A DNA stretch of 7,310 bases from assembly GCA_937952445.1 (NCBI GenBank), contig CALGAA010000209.1:1-7310 (forward strand), written 5' to 3'. Shown here piece by piece: positions 1 through 6,558 of the stretch. The number at the start of each line of letters is the position of its first letter. The stretch's first letter is position 1. The notes beneath the pieces were generated by a model. The model had not been told where the DNA came from. It made no database searches and saw only the letters and a list, made by a program, of their open reading frames with translations. Origin of the DNA: an uncultured Bacteroidota bacterium. GTDB lineage: Bacteria; Bacteroidota; Bacteroidia; Chitinophagales; Saprospiraceae. The translations under genes and the position numbers were made by a program.

Positions 1-60
1 GCTATCGGTATCATCGGATTATTTGTGGTGAATTTTATTAATCTTCCATACGTGATTTAA
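1..60 (+). CDS. C-terminal end of a probable membrane protein (partial, 5' end outside window)
   Basis: Frame 1 is open from the first base to a TAA at 58-60 and encodes 19 residues, AIGIIGLFVVNFINLPYVI. The segment is strongly hydrophobic and resembles the last transmembrane helix of an integral membrane protein such as a transporter, but 19 residues are too few to name a family. A second in-frame TAA follows directly, giving a tandem stop. The next gene starts about 150 bases downstream on the same strand. The main doubt is that a short open frame at a window edge can arise by chance. Confidence 0.5.
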   Translation, partial: AIGIIGLFVVNFINLPYVI

Positions 61-211
61 TAACGGGCATGGGAGAAATTGTCTGGAAAAAAGCTGTTCT
101 GAGATATTCCATTCAGGCCTTATGTTCATCCATGAAGAATAGTCAACGGAATAATTGGGGGATCCATCCATTTTATTGTAATTTTATACGGTTATCGCTA
201 ATCATTACAAA

Positions 212-1441
212 ATGAACATGAAATATCATTCCCTCTTTCTGTATATTTTACTGTTATTTGGTTGTGGCTCGGTTGAGCAAGAGAGAACAGGGGTTGTTTT
301 CCCCGAAATCGAAGGTCCCATTCAGATCACGTCCGGGGATAAGGAGCATCTGTTTGCCAGTTATTACGGAATCAATTCGTGGAGCGCTGATCAAAAATAC
401 GTGACGGTCCTGCAGACCGAAGTGCGCAATCATATCCCTTCCGAAGAGGAACCAGCGACGCTGGGGTTGGTGGACATGGAAAGTCACGACTTTATCCCAC
501 TCACTCAAACCAGGGCATGGAATTTCCAACAGGGGTGTATGGCTCACTGGCTTGGATTTTCGCCGGATTCCTTAATTATATACAATGATTTGCGAGACGG
601 GAAATCAGTATCCATCATTCTGAACGTTCATACCCGGGATGAAATACGGGTAATCCCTCATCCGGTCAGCGCCGTTTCTCCCGATGGAACCAAAGCGGTG
701 AGCATTAATTTTTCACGAATTCGAATGACCCGTCCCGATTATGGATATGGGGGGGATGGTCAGGATGCACGTACTGATGTGCAATTCCCGGAGGATGACG
801 GCTTGTTTTTAATCGACCTCGAAACGGGAGAGGCAGAACTACTGGTGTCGATTGCGGACGTGAAAGACCTCGTCCCAGCTTTGGGGGAAGATGGAAGAGA
901 ATATTTCAACCACACCTTGTTTAGTCGGGACGGGTCGAAAATATTCTGGTTGGCCCGGGCCATTCCTCAAAGGAATACAACAGCTTTGACCGTAAATACG
1001 GATGGGACCAATTTGCAAAGATGTTTCCCGGACGATTGGGATGGATCACATTTTGATTGGTTGAACGGAGAAGAACTGATGGTGACGGCCAAATATGATG
1101 CCAAACAATATGCCCACGTTTTGTTTACCGTAGGGGAAGACAATTACCGAAGGCTCGGCAACGGACTGCTGGATTATGATGGACACGGAGCGTTCTCACC
1201 GGACGGAAAATGGATGATTACAGATACCTATCCTTCGTCAGGTGCCCGTGAACAAAAAATCTATCTCATGGATATGGAAACGGAAGCTGTGTTGTCTTTG
1301 GGGAGGTACCATCATTCAGATGACTATCAGGGTGGAGCCCGGTGTGACATCCATTGTCGCTGGAGTCCAAATGGGGATTTGATTGGTTTCAATTCTACCC
1401 ATGATGGGAGCCGACAGGTGTATGTTCTAAAGCTTAAGTAA
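212..1441 (+). CDS. Oligogalacturonate-lyase-like / TolB-like beta-propeller lipoprotein
   Basis: The 409-residue product has a short hydrophobic N-terminus ending in LFGC, a lipobox-like site with Cys18 as the likely lipidated residue, so it should be anchored in the cell envelope. The rest reads as WD40/TolB-type propeller blades with repeated S-P-D-G or S-P-N-G turns (near residues 117, 156, 239, 329 and 385). The C-terminal half resembles the oligogalacturonate lyase family: SHFDW around His280, GHGAFSPDGKW with His325, a following TDTYP, and CDIHCRWSP with His381. In characterised members, clustered histidines bind Mn2+ and take part in beta-elimination of short oligogalacturonides; I infer that these three are the counterparts but could not align them. 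Characterised lyases are cytoplasmic, so an anchored version may act differently or only bind substrate. Translation could start at 212 or at the ATG at 218; both keep the signal peptide. No Shine-Dalgarno motif is visible. Confidence 0.75.
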   Translation: MNMKYHSLFLYILLLFGCGSVEQERTGVVFPEIEGPIQITSGDKEHLFASYYGINSWSADQKYVTVLQTEVRNHIPSEEEPATLGLVDMESHDFIPLTQTRAWNFQQGCMAHWLGFSPDSLIIYNDLRDGKSVSIILNVHTRDEIRVIPHPVSAVSPDGTKAVSINFSRIRMTRPDYGYGGDGQDARTDVQFPEDDGLFLIDLETGEAELLVSIADVKDLVPALGEDGREYFNHTLFSRDGSKIFWLARAIPQRNTTALTVNTDGTNLQRCFPDDWDGSHFDWLNGEELMVTAKYDAKQYAHVLFTVGEDNYRRLGNGLLDYDGHGAFSPDGKWMITDTYPSSGAREQKIYLMDMETEAVLSLGRYHHSDDYQGGARCDIHCRWSPNGDLIGFNSTHDGSRQVYVLKLK

Positions 1442-1461
1442 ATGCATATATCATTAGTAAC

Positions 1462-1497
1462 TGAGCAATTTTCTATCCAATCGACGAAAATAGCTCA
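1462..1497 (+). terminator. Strong hairpin after the propeller gene (possible terminator or mRNA 3' end)
   Basis: The arms at 1462-1473 (TGAGCAATTTTC) and 1486-1497 (GAAAATAGCTCA) pair at 11 of 12 positions, with one A/A mismatch between 1467 and 1492 and a 12-base loop. The hairpin starts 20 bases after the stop codon of the propeller gene. Four A residues follow, not a T-run; the nearest T-rich stretch, ATTTTT, begins at 1509. It is therefore not a textbook intrinsic terminator. A transcript-end stabilising stem, or a terminator using the later T stretch, is possible. The pairing is read from the sequence; the role is inferred. Confidence 0.45.
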
Positions 1498-1643
1498 AAA
1501 TGCCAATTATTTTTGAAGGATGAAATCACATTATTCCATGGTCTGATTTATCCCGTTTTTTGGTCGTAGGTAAAGCATAATAAACTAGCCTACTTTTATT
1601 TCAAGCATCTTTTCCTTAAATTCAACGTACATTAACCAACATC

Positions 1644-2660
1644 ATGAAACGAAGGGATTTTATCAGGGAAAGCACAGTGGGGGCTGTGGGTTTGGGATAT
1701 TCGCATTCATTGTGGAATAAAAGCCAATACGTTGCTGAAGCTGGTGATACGGCTCAGGTCACGCAGGAAGGAAATCGTGTTGACATTTATTCCAAAGTAG
1801 TCACCAGGCCGATCAGGGTGATCCTTGCCGCCGATACCCATCTTTGGTTGAATGATGAACGTGGTGATCCGTATCGCGAATTTAGCGATCGTATGGCCGG
1901 AGCCTACAATCAGACTATACATTTTCAGACGGGTGAAAAGACGGATCCGACAGAATCATTCGAAAGAACGATACAGCTCGCGGTAGAGGCCAATGTTGAT
2001 CTGCTGGCACTTCCGGGGGATACATTTAGCTGGCCCTCTGAAGCAGCTATTGAATGGGCTTATGATAAGCTTAGCGAGGCCGGAATTCCTTTCGTATATG
2101 TTGCCGGTAATCACGATTGGCACTATGAAGGTATGAGAGGAAGCCTTGATGAATTACGGAATACCTGGATCCAGAAACGATTGTTACCTATGTACCAGGG
2201 AAATGATCCTTTGATGGCTGCTTATGACATTCAGGGGATCCGCTTCCTGGCAATGGATAATTCCACATATGAGATTTCTGATCGTCAACTGGCTTTTTTT
2301 AAGGACCATGTGAAGAGCGGAGCCCCGTTGATTTTGCTGGTTCATATACCCTTGTATATGCCGGGAAAGCCAGTTTCATTTGGATGCGGTCATCCGGAAT
2401 GGAATGCGGACACAGATCGTAATTATGAAATTGAGCGACGACCCAGATGGCCTGTTTCTGGTCATACTGCCACCACCATGGCGTTCTATCGTGAAGTCTT
2501 TACAGCACCCAATTTAATGGGGGTTTTTTCCGGTCATATTCACCGACCCGTTTCCGGAATTGTGAACGGCAAATTCCAATTTGTGGCTGATGATAATGCC
2601 AGTGGTGCATATTTGGATATTCATTTCCATCCACTCTCTCAAAATAATGCGTTTTATTAA
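1644..2660 (+). CDS. Secreted calcineurin-like metallophosphoesterase
   Basis: This 338-residue protein belongs to the calcineurin-like metallophosphoesterase superfamily, which hydrolyses phosphomono- or phosphodiesters at a two-metal site. All core motifs are present in order: D-T-H at 64-66, G-D at 125-126, G-N-H-D at 155-158, an isolated His234 in LLVHIPLY, and G-H-I-H at 297-300, so the enzyme should be active. An insert of about 50 residues separates the last two motifs (roughly 240-290). The N-terminus, KRRDFIRES, matches a twin-arginine type signal (Arg3-Arg4, Phe6) followed by a weakly hydrophobic Gly/Ala/Val stretch, suggesting folded export to the periplasm, which would suit a metalloenzyme loaded in the cytoplasm. 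The chosen ATG begins exactly at this signal. The substrate cannot be read from sequence. It lies 202 bases after the propeller gene, so it may have its own promoter. Confidence 0.88.
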   Translation: MKRRDFIRESTVGAVGLGYSHSLWNKSQYVAEAGDTAQVTQEGNRVDIYSKVVTRPIRVILAADTHLWLNDERGDPYREFSDRMAGAYNQTIHFQTGEKTDPTESFERTIQLAVEANVDLLALPGDTFSWPSEAAIEWAYDKLSEAGIPFVYVAGNHDWHYEGMRGSLDELRNTWIQKRLLPMYQGNDPLMAAYDIQGIRFLAMDNSTYEISDRQLAFFKDHVKSGAPLILLVHIPLYMPGKPVSFGCGHPEWNADTDRNYEIERRPRWPVSGHTATTMAFYREVFTAPNLMGVFSGHIHRPVSGIVNGKFQFVADDNASGAYLDIHFHPLSQNNAFY

Positions 2661-2667
2661 CCTCCCT

Positions 2668-2740
2668 AATGGAAATGCCACTGCTGCACTAGGTAAGATG
2701 TAGGACGATTCTTTAACCTCCCATTTCTCCATTTTTTTTT
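2668..2740 (+). terminator. Terminator-like stem with T-run after the phosphoesterase gene
   Basis: AATGGAAATG at 2668-2677 can pair with CATTT (2722-2726) plus CCATT (2729-2733), giving two 5-bp helices separated by a 2-base bulge. Seven more T residues follow directly, to 2740. The 44-base interior can fold again: GGTAAGA (2692-2698) pairs with TCTT (2710-2713) and ACC (2716-2718) around a small bulge. The position, 7 bases after the phosphoesterase stop, suits a transcription terminator, but the stem is AT-rich and the enclosed loop is long. Confidence 0.35.
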
Positions 2741-2909
2741 GAATGCGGTCTTCCATTTTTAGGTATTTCACCCCCTGTAAATCCGTAGCTCGCTGGAGAT
2801 AGTCTTTATTTGAAATCAGAATTCTCATCATTTTTAGACATTCTGTTGTCATTTTCTGAGGAATAAGTAATTTAGGAGTCCAATGATTAGATAACAAGAT
2901 CACTAATCA

Positions 2910-3089
2910 ATGCGACTAAAATTCTTTAAAATGTTGTTCGGCCTCTTTATGGTCGGATATGTCCAGCTTCAATGTTCCATATTGAGCTCAGCAAATGCAG
3001 AGGTGGTGAAGTGGACACCGACAAATGCCCAGCAAGATACCGTTCCTGATTGTAGAATGTTGGTGGCCCCCATTGCAGGAGCAAACTGA
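2910..3089 (+). CDS. Possible small exported protein, or the 5' remnant of a broken gene
   Basis: An ATG at 2910 opens a 59-codon frame ending with TGA at 3087-3089. The product has a plausible Sec signal: basic residues Arg2, Lys4 and Lys7, a hydrophobic core at about 8-20, and an A-N-A site at 28-30 that would release a mature peptide of about 29 residues containing one Cys. A lipoprotein reading at Cys22 is less likely, because Gln rather than a small residue precedes it. I recognise no family. The frame stops soon after the signal, and the next 166 bases contain stops in all forward frames, so a gene truncated by mutation is as likely as a genuine small protein. It lies upstream of the large fusion gene on the same strand. 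Confidence 0.35.
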   Translation: MRLKFFKMLFGLFMVGYVQLQCSILSSANAEVVKWTPTNAQQDTVPDCRMLVAPIAGAN

Positions 3090-3255
3090 AAGTCTGGTGG
3101 TATATACGTATTCTCTCTCCTTTGTGGAGTGGGTTAATATCTAATATCTTAGAATAGATTTCCATCTGGTACCATGCCGCACATTCCAAATAAAATTCCC
3201 AACTTGGAAGCTGTTCCAATGCATGGTTTCAATCCTGCAAAAAAAACCCATTTAA

Positions 3256-6200
3256 ATGATACGAAAACTACTTCCTTTTTTAATTTTACTTCCCTTCATA
3301 CTTGGTTGTCATTCGGAAAAGATTCCATTTGAACCGGCAACAGATGACACCATTGTTTTCGTCGGCAACACGTTTTCCGAAGGATTCCAGCGGTACAATT
3401 ACTTCGAAACCCTGCTCTATAACAGTTTTCCGGATAAGGATTTGAAGGTCAGAAATATTAGCTGGAGCGCTGATGAGGTAAATCTGATGCCCCGGCCACT
3501 AAATTTCCCATCCCTGGAAGAGCACCTGACTAATCTTAAGGCTGATGTGATTTTTCTTTCATTTGGCCTCAATGAATCCTACCTGGGTCAAGGAGGAGTC
3601 GAAAATTTTAAAATCAACCTGGAGGAATTTATTTCCCATCTAAAAACACAGAAATTTAATAGAGAATCGACACCCCGTTTGATTCTTCTTTCTCCCATTG
3701 CCTATGAACAATTGCATGAAGATTTGCCTGAAGCAGACACGATCAACTCCAACCTGGAGTTGTACACAACCGCGATGCGTGATGTGGCCCAAAAAGAAGA
3801 GGTGGATTTTATAGATCTTTACCATCCGGTCAGGAAAATGATGGATCAGGCTACTGAACCGATTACAACCAACGGAATCCACCTCAATGATCGTGGTCGG
3901 ATCCTGGTGGCCGAACATTTAGCTCATACGCTTAACCTGTCCACCGATGTTTGGCAGAACACGCCGAAGATGAATGGCCTTCGAAAGGTGATCAACGAAA
4001 AAAACAAACATTTCTTCTATACTTATCGACCCGCTAATAGCGAATACATCATTGGTCGACGTAAAGACTGGCCGGGTGGTCAATCCCTGCACCAGGAATT
4101 GGAGAGAACAGGGCAAATATTAAGCCGGCTGGATTCCCTCATTTGGGAATATAGTGAATCTGCACCATCCACGACAGCACAGAAATTGGACGATATCATT
4201 CTGATGGGCGAGGGGCGACCGGAGACACTGGCAGACAGGTCAGAATATCTGCCCGACAAAGATCAATTTATCCTGAAAGAAGGATATAAGATCGAATTGT
4301 TTGCTTCGGAACAGGATTTTCCCATTGGGAATCCAGTAACCATGACTTTCGATTCGCGGGGAAGATTATGGCTGTCCACCATGCCTTCCTATCCCAATTA
4401 TTATCCCGGTGATCCTCCCAATGATCAAATTATAATCCTGGAAGACATCGATCAGGACGGGCAGGCGGACAAGCATACTGTATTTGCTGACAGTTTATAC
4501 CTCCCGTTGGGGTTTGAACTGGATGGGAAAGGAGTCTATTTAACCCAGGCTCCGGATTTGGTATACCTCCTGGATACCACCGGTGATGATGTTGCGGATA
4601 CAAAAGAGTATGTTTTACATGGTTTCGGTACAGAAGATGCTCATCATTCTTTGAGTGCATATACCTGGGGTCCTGACGGGGCTTTGTATATGCATATGGG
4701 CACCTTTTTGCATTCCCAGGTAGAGACTCCATATGGTCCTCGTCGGGGCGCGTATGGTACTACCTGGCGATACGATCCTGTCCGGAAAAAACTCGACAAC
4801 TATATTTCCTATCCTTATGCCAACCCCTGGGGCAATGTATTCAACCAGTACGGAGACCATTTGATCGCCGATGCATCCACTGGCCGATGTCATTTTGGAA
4901 CACCGTTGAGTACTCATATCGATTACCCGATCAAACACACGAGTCAGCATGGGTTTTTGACCGCTTCTTTTGCTCCCAAAACCTGTGGGATGGAGATTAT
5001 TTCCAGCTCCAATTTTCCCGATGATGTCCAGGGCGACATCCTGTTGAACACCTTTGTCGGGTTTCAGGGGATTCGTCAACATAGGTTAATTCCGGATAGC
5101 AGCCAATACCTGGGGGAAGAAGTGGAACCATTACTCCAATCCAAAGACCCCAATTTTCGTCCCGTCGATCTAAAATTTGGTCCGGATGGGGCCTTATATG
5201 TTTTAGATTGGTTCAATCCTATCGTGCAGCATGGAGAACAGGGATTCAGAGAAGAGTTAAGGGATCATACGCATGGGCGAGTATGGAGGATAACATATAC
5301 CGGTAATCCGACAGTAAACGTGAATGATTACTCAAAACGTACCGTCGATGAATTGTTGCTGGACCTTGAAACGTCTACTGATCGGGAAAAATACAGGATT
5401 CGCAGACAATTGGGGACTTACCCGGCCGATGTTTTGTTCTCTGCTGTAACTGAATGGCTTGGCAAAATGGAAGAGGACAATCCTCAAACAAGCCTCTACC
5501 ATTTGGAGGCTTTATGGCTACACCAAAGAAAGAATCACTACAATGAGTCGTTGTTGAAAGATGTCCTCAGTGCAAAAAATGAACAAATCAGAGCGGCAGG
5601 AGTAAAGGTCCTCTTTCAGTGGAAAGAATATTGCGAAAATTACCAGACCCTACTGCTCCGATTGACGGATGATCCGTCCTACAAGGTGCGGTTGGAAACG
5701 GCCGTTGCCCTGAGCCACGAGAAGAACGATTTTGGCATTACGGGTTTATTACAGATCCTCCAAAAGCCCCGGGACGAGCATATCGAATATGTATTACGGG
5801 AAGCGTTTATGAACCTTCAACCTGCCTGGATGGCGATGATGGTTCAGGACCCTGAATTTTTGATGGACGACCTGACGAGTGCTTTTTACCTATTCGACCT
5901 GTTGGAAGATCCGGAGTTGTTATCCTTACCCGGATTTATATCGGACGATCCGGATTGGGAAAAACTTACATGGCTTAAGCCCTCGGATGAGCAGTATGCG
6001 AAATTGCTGAGTTCCAGAGCATTTCAGCGTTATCAGAATCGTTCATTGACGGATGGAAGAAACAGTCCGGTTGTTACAGATGATCCATCGGCTGGGATCC
6101 AAATAACGCTTAAAGCAGTGCCGGGTAAAATGATTTATGACCAGGATACGCTGTGGGTTCGGGCGGGCGAAAGGGTGGTTATCCGTTTTGAAAATGACGA

Positions 6201-6468
6201 CAACATGGCGCATAATGTGGTTGTGATTAATCCGGGTACATTGGAAGAAATCGGAAGGATGGCGGATCAATTGGCCGCCGGAGGAGAGGGATATGACCGG
6301 CAATTTATTCCCGAATCCGATAATGTTTTGTATTACACTCCCTTAGTTAATGCAGGGGAAAACTATGAACTTGAATTTACTGCCCCGTCGCAGGCAGGAG
6401 CATATCCTTTTGTCTGTACATTCCCCGGACATTGGACGATGATGCAGGGAGTTTTGATCGTCAATTAA
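3256..6468 (+). CDS. Multidomain lipoprotein: degenerate SGNH domain, dehydrogenase-type beta-propeller, HEAT repeats, blue copper domain
   Basis: The 1070-residue product begins with a lipoprotein signal (ILGC, Cys18). Residues 31-225 form an SGNH/GDSL-hydrolase-like domain with blocks GNT (37-39), FGLNES (103-108) and NGIHL (206-210); the catalytic Ser is replaced by Thr39 and the Asp before His209 by Asn206, so it is probably not a hydrolase. Residues about 335-680 match the propeller of 'membrane-bound dehydrogenase' proteins of Planctomycetes, Verrucomicrobia and Bacteroidota (KEGYKIELFA, WGPDGALYMHMG, FGPDGALYVLDWFNP). Residues about 695-880 are helical HEAT-like repeats. Residues about 945-1070 are an azurin/plastocyanin-like domain with a full copper ligand set: His986 (MAHNVVV), Cys1054 and His1059 (CTFPGH), Met1063. 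No CxxCH haem motif occurs, although relatives often end in cytochrome c. A role in oxidising a sugar or similar substrate in the envelope, passing electrons to copper, is inference. The ATG at 3256 begins the signal peptide exactly. Confidence 0.85.
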   Translation: MIRKLLPFLILLPFILGCHSEKIPFEPATDDTIVFVGNTFSEGFQRYNYFETLLYNSFPDKDLKVRNISWSADEVNLMPRPLNFPSLEEHLTNLKADVIFLSFGLNESYLGQGGVENFKINLEEFISHLKTQKFNRESTPRLILLSPIAYEQLHEDLPEADTINSNLELYTTAMRDVAQKEEVDFIDLYHPVRKMMDQATEPITTNGIHLNDRGRILVAEHLAHTLNLSTDVWQNTPKMNGLRKVINEKNKHFFYTYRPANSEYIIGRRKDWPGGQSLHQELERTGQILSRLDSLIWEYSESAPSTTAQKLDDIILMGEGRPETLADRSEYLPDKDQFILKEGYKIELFASEQDFPIGNPVTMTFDSRGRLWLSTMPSYPNYYPGDPPNDQIIILEDIDQDGQADKHTVFADSLYLPLGFELDGKGVYLTQAPDLVYLLDTTGDDVADTKEYVLHGFGTEDAHHSLSAYTWGPDGALYMHMGTFLHSQVETPYGPRRGAYGTTWRYDPVRKKLDNYISYPYANPWGNVFNQYGDHLIADASTGRCHFGTPLSTHIDYPIKHTSQHGFLTASFAPKTCGMEIISSSNFPDDVQGDILLNTFVGFQGIRQHRLIPDSSQYLGEEVEPLLQSKDPNFRPVDLKFGPDGALYVLDWFNPIVQHGEQGFREELRDHTHGRVWRITYTGNPTVNVNDYSKRTVDELLLDLETSTDREKYRIRRQLGTYPADVLFSAVTEWLGKMEEDNPQTSLYHLEALWLHQRKNHYNESLLKDVLSAKNEQIRAAGVKVLFQWKEYCENYQTLLLRLTDDPSYKVRLETAVALSHEKNDFGITGLLQILQKPRDEHIEYVLREAFMNLQPAWMAMMVQDPEFLMDDLTSAFYLFDLLEDPELLSLPGFISDDPDWEKLTWLKPSDEQYAKLLSSRAFQRYQNRSLTDGRNSPVVTDDPSAGIQITLKAVPGKMIYDQDTLWVRAGERVVIRFENDDNMAHNVVVINPGTLEEIGRMADQLAAGGEGYDRQFIPESDNVLYYTPLVNAGENYELEFTAPSQAGAYPFVCTFPGHWTMMQGVLIVN

Positions 6469-6472
6469 TAAC

Positions 6473-6493
6473 GGACATCGTAAATGTTTTTTT
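6473..6493 (+). terminator. Weak hairpin plus T-run after the fusion gene
   Basis: ACAT (6475-6478) pairs with ATGT (6484-6487) around the loop CGTAA. Two G-T wobble pairs extend the stem, and T residues continue to 6493. It starts a few bases after a tandem TAA-TAA stop. The stem is short, so it may be only a weak terminator or a chance match. If it works, the following esterase gene would need its own promoter in the remaining 65 bases. Confidence 0.25.
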
Positions 6494-6558
6494 CTTAATC
6501 GGATAGGGCCCAATTCCTTATTTTAATTAGCACATAAATTCGAACTTTGAACCATCTA

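Larger units (their letters stand above)
2661..3255. other. 595-base gene-poor gap between the phosphoesterase and the large fusion gene
   Basis: The gap holds a terminator-like structure with a T-run (2668-2740), one possible small exported-protein ORF on + (2910-3089), and a reverse-strand ORF (2903 down to 2514) that runs antisense into the phosphoesterase gene. From 3090 to 3255 all three + frames are broken by stops, and I see no tRNA, repeat array or insertion-sequence ends. The last stretch contains an A8 run ending at 3246, just before the ATG of the large gene at 3256. A-rich leaders like this are common before Bacteroidota genes. Part of the gap may be a decayed gene, but I recognise no family in it. 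Confidence 0.5.

Noticed and set aside
57..70. Similar 14-base strings TTAATAACGG(G/A)CAT at the stop codons of the first partial gene (57-70) and the fusion gene (6465-6478)
   Set aside because: Thirteen matches in 14 between two sites is expected a few times by chance in a window this size, and no structure extends the match.
155..186. Possible Bacteroidota promoter before the propeller gene: TTG at 155-157 and TAATTTTA at 179-186, one mismatch from TAnnTTTG
   Set aside because: The spacing of 21 bases is tolerable, but a three-base element plus an imperfect AT-rich element is expected often by chance in such spacers.
1591..1598. TACTTTTA before the phosphoesterase gene as a TAnnTTTG-like element
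   Set aside because: The last base does not match and no TTG lies at a suitable distance; the nearest upstream one, at 1560-1562, is 28 bases away.
2657..2722. Ten-base direct repeat TTAACCTCCC at 2657-2666 and 2713-2722
   Set aside because: Only two copies, the first overlaps a stop codon, and no mobile-element features flank them.
2947..3219. Reverse-strand 90-codon ORF in the gap
   Set aside because: It has no recognisable motif or signal, is largely antisense to the more plausible ORF at 2910-3089, and its composition does not look coding.
3886..3945. Possibility that the SGNH and propeller domains are two genes joined by a sequencing error
   Set aside because: The frame is continuous with a conserved-looking linker (residues about 226-334), there is no internal signal peptide, and SGNH-propeller fusions are known in this family.
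4430..5082. Long reverse-strand ORFs opposite the propeller part of the fusion gene
   Set aside because: They lie wholly antisense to a convincing multidomain gene and show no family motifs; they are shadow frames.
6542..6549. AACTTTG-containing element as a promoter for the esterase gene
   Set aside because: The first base of the consensus is missing, no TTG partner lies upstream, and it would leave almost no leader before the ATG at 6559.
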